Source of the DNA: Actinocrinis sp046724665
GTDB lineage: Bacteria > Actinomycetota > Actinomycetes > Streptomycetales > Catenulisporaceae
Direction: 5' to 3'
NCBI GenBank assembly: GCA_046724665.1
Contig: JBKOWZ010000148.1
Coordinates: forward strand, 1 to 43,188
DNA: 43,188 nucleotides
The notes beneath the pieces were generated by a model. It was not told where the DNA came from. It saw only the letters and a list, made by a program, of their open reading frames with translations, and searched no databases. Below are positions 16,417 to 24,720 of the stretch, one piece after another. Numbering within the stretch: the stretch's first letter is position 1; each line of letters starts with the position of its first letter. A program made the translations under genes and the position numbers.

Positions 16417-19380
16417 ATGGGGTCGTGGCGGCACCGGCTGCTTGGCGCCTTCGACTTCCTGTTGGTCAGCGTCGCGCTGGCGCTGGCGGTCAACTACGCG
16501 TCGGACGCTTCGCTGCCCGGCTCTCTCAGCTTTCTGCAACGGCGTCCGTGGGCGCTGCTCGGGTCCGTACTCGCGCTGATCGCGCTGCGCGGCTGGCAGC
16601 GCTGGACCGACCGCGCGAACGTGTGGGAACGCGCCGCCGATCCGCCCGACACGTGGAAGCACCTGCTGCCCGAGCTGATCACGCGGGTGCGCCGCGATTG
16701 GATCGACGGCGTCCTCGGCCCGTCCCTGGAGTTGCTGGGCGAGCCGGTCGCGGTGCGACTGGCTCAGCGGGCTGACGCGGTCGCGTCGCCGCCGTCGCGG
16801 CTGCTCGCTCCCGCGAACCAGCCGCTGCCTGCCGATGCCGACATCCTGGCCGCGTACGACTACGCGCAGCGTCGGCTGCTCGTCCTCGGCACGCCCGGTG
16901 TCGGAAAGACGACCGCGCTGCTGAGCCTCGCGGACGCGCTGTTGCGGCGGCACGCCTCTGCCGATCGGGCGCCGGTGGTGCTGCACGCCTCCACGTGGGC
17001 GGCCGACGACGCATTGTTCGACGTCTGGGTCGCCAAACAACTCGGCCGCCAGTACGGGCTTCCGGCGCGTGCGGCCTGGTCGCTCGTGTCGCATGGGCTG
17101 GTCATCCCGTTGATTGATGGTGTTGACGAGCTGCCGCAGCCCAACCGTGGCGGGTTCATCGCCGCCGTCAACCGCTATCAGGGTGCGGCTCACCTGTACC
17201 CGCTGACCGTGTGCTGCCGGCTGGAAGAGTACGAGGCCTTACCGGAACGGCTGCTCCTGGAGACGGCCGTTGAAATCCTGCCGCTCACGGCCGACGACCT
17301 CGACCGCTGGGTCGAAGCGCGGGGAGCCGACCGCGACGTGCTGCACGCATTGCTCGACGGGGATCCGGAGCTGCGCGAACTGGCCACCAGCCCCCTGATG
17401 CTGGGTGCGCTGGCCGCCGCGGCGGCGGACTCGGTCGGGCTCGGCGCGCTCGACCGGGAAGGGAAACGCGGCGCCCTGCTCGACGCGTACGTATCCCGGG
17501 CACTGACGCGCACGCCGCGAGCGCGGCTTAAGAACGCTGTTCCGGCGGATCGGCTGCGTGCGGACCTTGTCATGCTGGCCGGGCTGATGCGATCGCGCGG
17601 GGCGACGGTCTTCAGCCCGGGGGTGCTGCCCGCCGAATGGCTGCCCAAGCGTTGGCAGGCTCGCTGCGGAGTCTACGCGTTTGACCTGGTCAGCCTGGCG
17701 GTCTGGACTTGTCTGGCCTGGTGGCACGCTCCGTGGAACTTCACCGGGGGCGGACCGCTTCCCGCCCTCGCGGTGCTTCTGTTCGGGGCCGCGTTCCTGC
17801 TGTCCGAGCTGTCGCAGACCGAGGCCGATCACGCTCGCGGAGTCAAGGGTCCGGGCATCGTCGCGGCGCTGGTCTCCGAGGGCGTTCTCATCTATGCACT
17901 GGTGCTCGCCCATCGCGATCACCCAATGCTCCCGTATTTCGTTCGGACGGTGCTGCCGTTGGCGTTGACGCAGCCCGTGCTGAGCGTATTCGTCAGGATC
18001 CTGGGGATCTGGGTGCCTGGACCGGTCGGCCTGCCTCGGGGCGCCGGGCAGACCGGCGCAAGTGTCGCCCTCGCGGCGTTCCACGGCGTGTGCACGTGGC
18101 TGAAAACGGTGGCCGGGCTGTCGTGCGTGCTTTTGCTCTACGTCGCCTTCGTACCGACGAACCTGCAAACGGAGCTGTGGCGCCTGTACATTGACGAGCT
18201 CCGCGACACCTTTCCCGACACGGTCTATGACCCCGCGGTGCTGCGGTCGTTGGGCTGGACACTGGCTTTCCTGGTGCTCTTCTCCGCGCTGTTGAACAGA
18301 CGCGTAGTCAGCCTGCTGCGCGGAAGGCTCTTCCGTGCGCTGCTCGTACGGCAACGGGCCCTTCCGACTGATCTGAGCGGGTTGCTCGAGGGCGCGCGTG
18401 CGCACCTACTGATGCACCGGTCGAGTGGCGGCTACCTGTTCAGCCACCAACTCATCCTGGAGAAGTTGGCGCAGGACTCTGCCACGACACCGCCGGTACC
18501 CGGACCCTGGCGCCTGGATGCGGTTCTGATCAAGCCGTTTCTGCGCGCCGCAACGCTGCCGGTCGCCCTGCTGGCCGCGCACCTGTTCGGCTGGCTGTTG
18601 GTGGTGGTCGCCGCGACGATCTACGTGGCCGTGGTCCTGCCGTGGACGCGGTGGGGCATCGGTTTCAGTATGCCGATACCGCGTGGAACGCCGATCTGGC
18701 GGTCTCGCAGCAGCGCGTGGGAGCTCGCGTGGACCATCAGGTACAGCACGCGACAAGCCGCGCTGGACCGCAAGTACGGCAGGCTCAGCGGCTGGCAGAT
18801 CGTTTTGATCGGTGCCGTGTCAGTGATCGGCATCGACTTCATCAACTGGCCCGGCGTCGGTTGGCTGCGCTTCTTCAGCTTCATGGCTCTCGCCGCCGCG
18901 GTGTTTTACAGCTCGGCCAGTCCGGACGTGAAGTTTGTCGATGCGTCGCATTACCACCCCGGGCAGCGCGACGCTCGGCTCCGAAAGCAACACGAGGCGG
19001 CGAAAGCGCTGTTGGACGACGCACCGGCTCTGGAACGCGTCGCGCTGGAGCTCGGTGAGACCATCGACGCCTTCTGCGAGTTCACCGTCGGTTTCTGTGC
19101 GCTGAAGGCCTACAGTCAGCCTGTTGTCGGAGTCGTACGGGACGCGGTGCATTACGGCGTCGGCGTCTCGCTCGCCACGAAGCGCCCGTCGCCGATCGAC
19201 AAGGTTGCCCTTCCTCTGATGCCGCTGGAACGCGAACTGGCCGAAGGCGAGGCCGATCTCGTGCGCTACTGCGCTTATATCGGCTACTGCATCGCCGTGG
19301 CCTCGCCCTTCGGGCGCCGCATCTTCACCAACCGCCTGAATCGGCAAAGCAGAGCCCTTCAGCAGGTTGTTCGGAATTGA
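16417..19380 (+). CDS. Polytopic membrane NACHT-type STAND NTPase
   Basis: A 987-residue protein. Two N-terminal membrane helices (about 9-28 and 44-60) precede a NACHT NTPase module: Walker A GTPGVGKTT (158-166), Walker B PLIDGVDEL (231-239, D234/D237/E238), a sensor-like VCCRLEEY, and the conserved downstream 'LATSPLML' helix near 325. From about 420 to 830 there are many hydrophobic segments (for example VSLAVWTCLAWW, LPALAVLLFGAAFLL, VAALVSEGVLIYALVLA, AATLPVALLAAHLFGWLLVVVAATIYV). A soluble C-terminal tail of about 130 residues follows. STAND NTPases act as ATP-dependent switches in immunity and signalling. No fused effector domain is recognisable, so the membrane region itself may be the output. 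It lies downstream of, and is likely co-transcribed with, the membrane-anchored HTH gene. Confidence 0.83.
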   Translation: MGSWRHRLLGAFDFLLVSVALALAVNYASDASLPGSLSFLQRRPWALLGSVLALIALRGWQRWTDRANVWERAADPPDTWKHLLPELITRVRRDWIDGVLGPSLELLGEPVAVRLAQRADAVASPPSRLLAPANQPLPADADILAAYDYAQRRLLVLGTPGVGKTTALLSLADALLRRHASADRAPVVLHASTWAADDALFDVWVAKQLGRQYGLPARAAWSLVSHGLVIPLIDGVDELPQPNRGGFIAAVNRYQGAAHLYPLTVCCRLEEYEALPERLLLETAVEILPLTADDLDRWVEARGADRDVLHALLDGDPELRELATSPLMLGALAAAAADSVGLGALDREGKRGALLDAYVSRALTRTPRARLKNAVPADRLRADLVMLAGLMRSRGATVFSPGVLPAEWLPKRWQARCGVYAFDLVSLAVWTCLAWWHAPWNFTGGGPLPALAVLLFGAAFLLSELSQTEADHARGVKGPGIVAALVSEGVLIYALVLAHRDHPMLPYFVRTVLPLALTQPVLSVFVRILGIWVPGPVGLPRGAGQTGASVALAAFHGVCTWLKTVAGLSCVLLLYVAFVPTNLQTELWRLYIDELRDTFPDTVYDPAVLRSLGWTLAFLVLFSALLNRRVVSLLRGRLFRALLVRQRALPTDLSGLLEGARAHLLMHRSSGGYLFSHQLILEKLAQDSATTPPVPGPWRLDAVLIKPFLRAATLPVALLAAHLFGWLLVVVAATIYVAVVLPWTRWGIGFSMPIPRGTPIWRSRSSAWELAWTIRYSTRQAALDRKYGRLSGWQIVLIGAVSVIGIDFINWPGVGWLRFFSFMALAAAVFYSSASPDVKFVDASHYHPGQRDARLRKQHEAAKALLDDAPALERVALELGETIDAFCEFTVGFCALKAYSQPVVGVVRDAVHYGVGVSLATKRPSPIDKVALPLMPLERELAEGEADLVRYCAYIGYCIAVASPFGRRIFTNRLNRQSRALQQVVRN

Positions 19381-19485
19381 TGGCCGAACAACCCAGGGTG
19401 CTGCCAAACAACACGGCGTGGACTACTCCTGGTAGCACGGGTGGCGGGGGGAAGACCCGCCCAGGCAGTAAGGAGATTCACTCCG

Positions 19486-19860
19486 ATGAACATGACCAGG
19501 CGGGCCGTCGGGCTCGCGGCGGCCGCGATGCTCGCGGCAGGTGGAGCGGTACTCGCCGTGCCCGCCGCTCAGGCCGCGTCGAGCGGCGGCGCCTCCGCCG
19601 CGCCCACCCCGCACATCTCGGGGACGTTCACCAACTACGTGACGACGAACTACGTGAAGATCCGCAGCGGCCCGGGCACCGGCTACACCGCCGTCGGCCA
19701 GGCTCAGACCGGTCAGCCGCTCACCGACTACTGCTACACCACCGGTACCTCGGTCAACGGCAACGTGTACTGGGATCGCGTCCACGACACCGTGACGGGG
19801 GTGACGGGCTACATCACCGAGTACTACCTCAGCAACAAGTCGCAGACCCTGCACTGCTGA
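19486..19860 (+). CDS. Small secreted SH3-like domain protein
   Basis: A 124-residue precursor. The ATG at 19486 is preceded by AGGAG (19471-19475); an internal ATG two codons later is too far from it. The signal peptide (MTRRAVGLAAAAMLAAGG...PAAQAA) ends near residue 31. After a Ser/Gly/Ala linker, residues about 48-120 resemble a bacterial SH3-type domain: 'NYVKIRSGPGTGYTAVGQ', a following pair of strands with 'YCYTTG', W..V, and 'GYITEYYL'. Two cysteines (in YCY and the last residue) could form a disulfide. Such domains bind cell-wall or peptide ligands. It is probably monocistronic, ending at the hairpin at 19876-19913. Confidence 0.85.
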   Translation: MNMTRRAVGLAAAAMLAAGGAVLAVPAAQAASSGGASAAPTPHISGTFTNYVTTNYVKIRSGPGTGYTAVGQAQTGQPLTDYCYTTGTSVNGNVYWDRVHDTVTGVTGYITEYYLSNKSQTLHC

Positions 19861-19875
19861 GCTGAGGCTCTAGAC

Positions 19876-19913
19876 GTGCCGGCCGGAGAGTCTGGGGGCT
19901 CCTCGGCCGGCAC
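19876..19913. terminator. Bidirectional hairpin terminator between convergent genes
   Basis: A perfect 10-bp inverted repeat, GTGCCGGCCG (19876-19885) and CGGCCGGCAC (19904-19913), is extended inward by three more pairs after a two-base mismatch. It lies exactly between the stops of the SH3 gene (19860) and the convergent GGDEF-EAL gene (19925). There is no T-run, as is usual in actinomycetes. Confidence 0.75.
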
Positions 19914-19924
19914 GGGCCGCCGAG

Positions 19925-22018
19925 TCAGGAGTCTGCGCCCGGGAGGCGGCGCTTGATGAGGTCGGGCACCTGGCCGACCGGGACGGCGCGGGAGAAGTGG
20001 TAGCCCTGCGCGGTTTCGGCGCCGAGCGCGCGCAGACAGGCGGCTTGAGCCGGAGTTTCGACACCCTCAGCCGTCGCGGCCATCCCGCAGGCGTGGGCGA
20101 GAGTTATCAGGCTCGTGATGATCGCTCGGGCGGGGCGCGGTTCGTGTTCGGGGTCGGTCGCCAGGGCCGCGACGAACGACGAGTCGATCTTGAGGGCATG
20201 CGCGGGGAGCGTACGCAGGTAGGCCAGGTTCGAGTAGCCGGTGCCGAAGTCGTCGATGACGATGCGTATACCCTGATCCGCGAGCGTGTGCAGGAGTTGG
20301 ATGGCCGCAAGGCCCTCGTCGTCGGGGCTCATCAGGGTGCTCTCGGTGATCTCCAAGTGCAGCCTGTCGGCAGGCAGTCCCGCGTCGGCCAGCGCGGCGT
20401 CGATGTCGGCGTGCAGGCCGGGTTCGCGGAACTGGCGCACCGCCACGTTGACGGACACCGGGATCGGGCGGCCGTCGGGCGCCGTCGGCCACGTCGCCGC
20501 GTCGGCCGCGGCCTGGCGCAGCACCCAGCGTCCGAGTTCGACGATGGATCCGGTCTCCTCCGCGAGCGGCACGAAGTATCCCGGCAGGAGCAGGCCGCGC
20601 TGCGGATGGTTCCATCGCACCAGCGCTTCCATGCCGTGCGTGCTGCCGTCGGCCAGCGCGACGATCGGCTGGTACTCGAGGAACAGCTCTCCGCGCTCGA
20701 TGGCGGCCGGCAGCGCGCGGGCCAGCGCGTGGCGCGCGGCCTGGCGGTCGTGGCGCTGCTTGTCGAACAGGGTCCAGCGGGCCTTGCCCTCGGCCTTCGC
20801 CCAGTACAGCGTCACGTCCGCGTCCCGCAGCAACTCAGCAGGCTGCGTTCCCGCGACGCAGCGCTCGACGATGCCGATGCTGACGCTGACTGGCAGGGTG
20901 CGCCCGCCCACGACGACCGGCTGGCGCAGTGCCTTGATCACGGCGTCGGCGACGCGGGTGGCCGACTCGGTCCCGGTGCTGTCCGGCACCAGGATCACGA
21001 ACTCGTCGCCGCCCATCCTGGCGACCAGGTGCCGCGCCGGGTCCACGGTGTCGCGCAGGCGCCGGGCGACCGCCGTGAGCAGGTGGTCGCCGACGTCGTG
21101 GCCGAACGTGTCGTTGACCGACTTGAAGCCGTCCAGGTCAAGAAAGCACAGGCCGAGGCGGTCCTGCGGCCCGGCCCGGTGCAGCAGCGCGGCGAGTCGG
21201 TCGAGCAGCAGGGCGCGATTCGGCAGTCCGGTGAGTGCGTCGTGAGTGGCCTGATAGAGCAGCTGCTGGTGCATCTCGCGCCGCTCGGTGATGTCCTCGA
21301 AGACGGCGAGGATCAGCTCCACGGCGCCGGTCGCGCCGCGCACGCCGTTCGCCCGCATCCGGGTCCAGATGGCGCTGCCGTCGTCCCGGACGAACTGCTT
21401 GTCGATGCCGTACTGAAGCCGCCGGCCGGCCAGCAGGTCCTCGAACCCGGTCCAGCACCCAGCCGGATCGGTCGCGCCTTTCAGCTCCCGGAAATCCCAG
21501 CCGCGCGCCGCCGCGGCCTGCGTGCCGAGCATCTCGGCCATGCGGGCGTTGATCTCGAGGATCCGTCCGCCGCGATCGGTGACCGCGATGCCCAGGCTGC
21601 TGTTGCGGAAGACCGCGCGGAAACGCGCCTCGCCGCTGCGGTACGTGGCGAGTACCGCCTGGAAGGTCTCCTCCTGCTCCGCCTGGGTACGGTCGCGCAG
21701 CGCCTGCGCGTAGCCTTCGGCCAAACCGGCGTACAGGCCGGCCCGCGCGCCGGAGTCCACGTGCGCGGGCAGGGCTTGATCGAGTACTTCGACGCTCGCC
21801 GAGATCGACTCGGGGTCCGTGTAATGCGCGTCCACCAAGGCGCGGCCCACGGTGAGGCCGACTTCGCGCATCGGCCGCGCCTGCGCGCGCGTGCCGAGCA
21901 CTTGGGCGGCGAGCTCGCGCAGCAGGGCTTGGGCCGCTACCGGGTCGGTCGCGTCGGTCCCCGCCGCGGCGAACCTGCGCGCCCACATCGTGGCCAGCTG
22001 CATCGGCCCGACGCTCAC
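19925..22018 (-). CDS. PAS-GGDEF-EAL cyclic-di-GMP turnover protein
   Basis: A 697-residue cytoplasmic protein with GTG start at 22018. Residues about 1-125 are a helical region of the sort found on Streptomyces c-di-GMP enzymes, followed by a PAS domain (about 130-252, ARFRAVFRNSSLGIAVTDRGG...). The GGDEF domain lies at about 258-420 with an intact GGDEF motif at 336-340 and 'FLDLDGFKSVNDTFGHDVGD'. The EAL domain lies at about 435-690 with E464-A-L, LEITES, IDDFGTGYSN, KIDSSF and AEGVE all present, so both synthase and phosphodiesterase sites look intact. It most resembles the RmdA/CdgA-like PAS-GGDEF-EAL class that controls development in streptomycetes. It follows the methyltransferase gene by 16 bases in the same operon. 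Confidence 0.93.
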   Translation of the reverse strand: MSVGPMQLATMWARRFAAAGTDATDPVAAQALLRELAAQVLGTRAQARPMREVGLTVGRALVDAHYTDPESISASVEVLDQALPAHVDSGARAGLYAGLAEGYAQALRDRTQAEQEETFQAVLATYRSGEARFRAVFRNSSLGIAVTDRGGRILEINARMAEMLGTQAAAARGWDFRELKGATDPAGCWTGFEDLLAGRRLQYGIDKQFVRDDGSAIWTRMRANGVRGATGAVELILAVFEDITERREMHQQLLYQATHDALTGLPNRALLLDRLAALLHRAGPQDRLGLCFLDLDGFKSVNDTFGHDVGDHLLTAVARRLRDTVDPARHLVARMGGDEFVILVPDSTGTESATRVADAVIKALRQPVVVGGRTLPVSVSIGIVERCVAGTQPAELLRDADVTLYWAKAEGKARWTLFDKQRHDRQAARHALARALPAAIERGELFLEYQPIVALADGSTHGMEALVRWNHPQRGLLLPGYFVPLAEETGSIVELGRWVLRQAAADAATWPTAPDGRPIPVSVNVAVRQFREPGLHADIDAALADAGLPADRLHLEITESTLMSPDDEGLAAIQLLHTLADQGIRIVIDDFGTGYSNLAYLRTLPAHALKIDSSFVAALATDPEHEPRPARAIITSLITLAHACGMAATAEGVETPAQAACLRALGAETAQGYHFSRAVPVGQVPDLIKRRLPGADS

Positions 22019-22034
22019 CGCCGACCGCTCGCCC

Positions 22035-22856
22035 TCAGCGGCGGCCGACGGCCGCGAGCATCGAGTAGCGCGCCAGATCGCCGCCCACCGGATCGGCGCC
22101 CGCGAGCACCGGATCGGGGCGCCACAAGACCATGTCCACCAGCCCGGGTTCTACGAGCTCGTATCCCTCCATCAGAGCCATGATCTGTGGTCGGCTGCGT
22201 ACGGTGATCTCGTGCCCGGCGCGGGTGTAGATCGCCCCGGCGGCCTTGACCTCCTGTGGCCGATACTCGTCTGTGCCGTGACTTATCACGAGGTATGAGC
22301 CCGGGACAGTGGCCTGACGGTATTCGGCGATGATCCGAGCCGGGTGGTCTGCATCCGTGACGAACGGCAGCACCGCGATCAGCAACACCGCGATCGGATG
22401 GCTGAAGTCCAGCAACCCGCGCACGACCGGATCGCCGAGCACCGACTGCGGGTCACGCAGATCCGCGTGGAGGACGGCGGCGTTCGGCACTCCGGCCAGC
22501 AGCGCGGCGCTGTGCGCGACCGCGACCGGATCCATATCGACGTACACGGTCCGTGCGTCGGGGCATACCGCGCGGGCGACCTCGTGCACGTTGCCAGCCG
22601 TCGGAATGCCGGAACCGAGGTCGAGAAACTGCTCCACCCCCGCGTCGGCCAGGAAGGTCACCGTGCGCCGCAGGAACGCCCGATTCGCGCGCGCCACGAT
22701 TCTCAGATCCGGCCAGGTCCGCATCACCTCGACCGCCAGCGTGCGGTCCGCCGCGAGGTTGTGCGATCCGCCCAGGTAGTAGTCGTACATCCGGGCTGCC
22801 GAGGGGCGTTCGATATCGACCTCGTCTGGAACCCACGCCGGCCGATACCCCATCAC
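22035..22856 (-). CDS. SAM-dependent methyltransferase, Methyltransf_19 (DUF574) family
   Basis: A 273-residue protein. The GTG at 22856 (followed by ATG) sits seven bases after GGAG on the minus strand. The family signature is clear: PSAARMYDYYLGGSHN at the N-terminus, 'RANRAFLRRTV', the SAM-binding FLDLGSGIPT and 'VYVDMDPVAV', and a final YSMLAAVGR. This family is greatly expanded in actinomycetes, often next to regulators; substrates are mostly unknown. It is the first gene of a two-gene unit with the GGDEF-EAL gene. Confidence 0.92.
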   Translation of the reverse strand: MMGYRPAWVPDEVDIERPSAARMYDYYLGGSHNLAADRTLAVEVMRTWPDLRIVARANRAFLRRTVTFLADAGVEQFLDLGSGIPTAGNVHEVARAVCPDARTVYVDMDPVAVAHSAALLAGVPNAAVLHADLRDPQSVLGDPVVRGLLDFSHPIAVLLIAVLPFVTDADHPARIIAEYRQATVPGSYLVISHGTDEYRPQEVKAAGAIYTRAGHEITVRSRPQIMALMEGYELVEPGLVDMVLWRPDPVLAGADPVGGDLARYSMLAAVGRR

Positions 22857-23116
22857 ATCAACTCTCCAGCGCGCCGGTGCACCGAATCACGATACATAGA
22901 TACCAGCATGCCCAGTAATGCCCCGCCAGGATGCGTGATGCACGGCAAAATCTCGAAACTTGGCAGCTGTACGCCGCAAGTGCCGTCCGCGTTCCCCTAA
23001 CGGTCCAGTGAGTCCGTTCGGATCTCGTATGGGCACGAAGACAAGGGGCGGGCGGAGATGGCCGGCATTGACGCGCAGAGGCCTGTGACAGACGCGGCGG
23101 CGTCCGAAACTGCGTC

Positions 23117-23314
23117 ATGAACATCCTGGCGGTGTTGATCGCGCTCGCCTTCGTGGTGGCGGCGGCCCGCTTGTTCCTCAAGGCGGTACGTGGGCAGCGG
23201 TCTGGGTCCACGGCGCGGCATGAACAGCCACGCCAGGTGGACATCCTCGTGGTCGGATTGAGCGAGTCCGGCATATCACCTCGGAGTTCATGCCACCTTC
23301 GATATGGCATGTGA
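23117..23314 (+). CDS. Possible small membrane protein, 65 residues
   Basis: The ATG at 23117 opens a short frame whose first 20 residues are hydrophobic (MNILAVLIALAFVVAAARLFL) and are followed by a basic stretch, as in a single-pass small protein. There is no clear ribosome binding site and the C-terminal half shows no pattern. Its stop lies within a palindrome pair. It could equally be non-coding. The rest of the gap 22857-23362 holds promoter sequence for the leftward methyltransferase gene and otherwise nothing that I can assign. Confidence 0.25.
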   Translation: MNILAVLIALAFVVAAARLFLKAVRGQRSGSTARHEQPRQVDILVVGLSESGISPRSSCHLRYGM

Positions 23315-23325
23315 CCGTCGGTCAC
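23289..23325. terminator. Two adjoining inverted repeats near the 3' end of the beta-helix gene
   Basis: CATGCCA (23289-23295) pairs with TGGCATG (23305-23311) across nine bases, and directly adjoining is GTGACCG-T-CGGTCAC (23311-23325), a 15-base palindrome. They lie 38 bases beyond the stop of the leftward lipoprotein gene, so they most likely terminate or stabilise that transcript. An operator role cannot be excluded. Confidence 0.4.
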
Positions 23326-23362
23326 GGGCCGAAGAACTGGAACATCACGGTGCTGAGCCCGG

Positions 23363-24583
23363 TCAACTGAGCGTCGAGCCGCTGACCACCGGCTTTCCGG
23401 AGCCGAGGAAGAAGATGCCGGGGTATCCGTCGGTCCAGAATCCCCTGCTCGGGTTGCCCGACAGCGTCGAGTCGCGGATCGTCAGCGTTCCGGTGCGGTC
23501 GTTGCTGACGTAGAACACGGCGCCGCCGCCCTCGTTCGCGCTGTTGTGCCGAATGATCGAGCCCTGAATCGTCACGGTGTACGTGTTGCCGTCGGTGTAG
23601 ATCGCGCCGCCGCTGCCGCCGCCGGGCGTGCCGCCGCGGGCCGGGTTGGCGCCGTGACCGATCGCGGAGTTGTACGTCATTACGCAGTTGAGCACGCTCC
23701 AGGAGACCCCGATACTGCTGAGCGCGCCGCCGTTGGAGCACACGCCGCCTTGGCCGGCCGCCCCGCCGAAGGTGCTGTTCACGACGTAGACGGGCAGGCC
23801 GTGCCACTGCGCGAGCGCGCGGACCGCCGCGCCGCCGAGGTCGGGCCCGGTCGAGTCGCAGCGGTTGCCGACGAACCGGGAGTGGACGATCTTGAGGCGG
23901 CCGCCGCGGTCGAAGATGGCCCCGCCTCCGCCGCCGTCCGTGCTCTGGCCGGTCGAGTCGCCGTTCGCGAAGGTCAGGTTCTGCACGGTCAGCTGCGGAT
24001 ACTGCTGGTCCTGGCAGTGCGACGTGGTCCAGACCAGGGCCTTGTCGCAGGTGTTCATGTACAGGATCCGGCGCGCGCCTCCGCCGCTGAGCGTCACCTT
24101 GCCGCCGCCGTCCAGCACCACGCGGGTCACGGTGTTGCGGACCTTCGCCGTGGCGGACATGGTGATCACGACCGGATCGGGCCCGCAGGAGAAGGTGATC
24201 ACGCCGCCGGCCGCCACCGCCGAGACGACCGCGGCCGATGTGCAGCTCGCGGGCGTGCCGTTGCCGACGACGCGGTTCGGGTGCGAGGTGTCGATCGGCT
24301 GCGCGTCGGCCGGGACGACGGCGTGGCCGCTGGGATTGCCGGCCGAGAAGGCGGCAGCCGTCGAACCGGCCGAGGTGGCGGACGCAGACACGCTCGGCCG
24401 CCCGGATGGGCTAGCGGACGCCGACGGCGACGGCGACGCGCTGGCACTGTGAGTGACAGCGGACGCGGTTGCCGCGCTCGCCGCCGCGTTCGCGCCGGTC
24501 GGCGCAGGCGAACCGCACGCGGTCAGCGCCCCGCCGACGGCGAGAGCGATGAGGAGCGAACTGGCGCGACGCTGGATGGCCAC
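23363..24583 (-). CDS. Lipoprotein with right-handed parallel beta-helix domain
   Basis: A 406-residue precursor with GTG start at 24583 and AGGA upstream. A type II signal peptide has lipobox LTAC with C23. Residues about 25-85 are a Ser/Ala/Pro low-complexity linker. Residues about 95-406 are a pectate-lyase-like parallel beta-helix: 'RVVLDGGGKVTLSGGG', repeated 'L.VQNLTFANG', GGGGAIFDRGG, LKIVHSRFVGN, VYVVNSTFGG, WSVLNCVMTYN, VTIQGSIIRHN and LTIRDSTLSGN rungs. The active-site set of a true polysaccharide lyase is not evident, so substrate and activity are open. It should sit on the outer face of the membrane. The protein ends abruptly after 'VSGSTLS'; a different frame continues for 15 codons past this stop. 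Confidence 0.85.
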   Translation of the reverse strand: MAIQRRASSLLIALAVGGALTACGSPAPTGANAAASAATASAVTHSASASPSPSASASPSGRPSVSASATSAGSTAAAFSAGNPSGHAVVPADAQPIDTSHPNRVVGNGTPASCTSAAVVSAVAAGGVITFSCGPDPVVITMSATAKVRNTVTRVVLDGGGKVTLSGGGARRILYMNTCDKALVWTTSHCQDQQYPQLTVQNLTFANGDSTGQSTDGGGGGAIFDRGGRLKIVHSRFVGNRCDSTGPDLGGAAVRALAQWHGLPVYVVNSTFGGAAGQGGVCSNGGALSSIGVSWSVLNCVMTYNSAIGHGANPARGGTPGGGSGGAIYTDGNTYTVTIQGSIIRHNSANEGGGAVFYVSNDRTGTLTIRDSTLSGNPSRGFWTDGYPGIFFLGSGKPVVSGSTLS

Positions 24584-24720
24584 CGCGCGATCCTATCCAT
24601 GCGCGCCGCGCCGCGTGGCGGTTCCGTCCGCCACCGACGCGCCGCGCGGGTCGTCACGGACCGGTGGCCGAGTCGGCTGGCAGTACTGCTGATCCTGCTC
24701 GCCGACGTGCCCGCGGGTCT

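Noticed and set aside
19398..19438. Inverted repeat GTGCTGCC...GGTAGCAC after the NACHT gene as a terminator
   Set aside because: One mismatch in eight pairs and a 25-base loop make it weak; it may be chance.
22858..23325. A 155-codon minus-strand frame upstream of the methyltransferase gene
   Set aside because: Its composition is Arg/Thr/Cys-rich without hydrophobic periodicity, it has no ribosome binding site and it overlaps palindromes. I regard the region as mostly non-coding.
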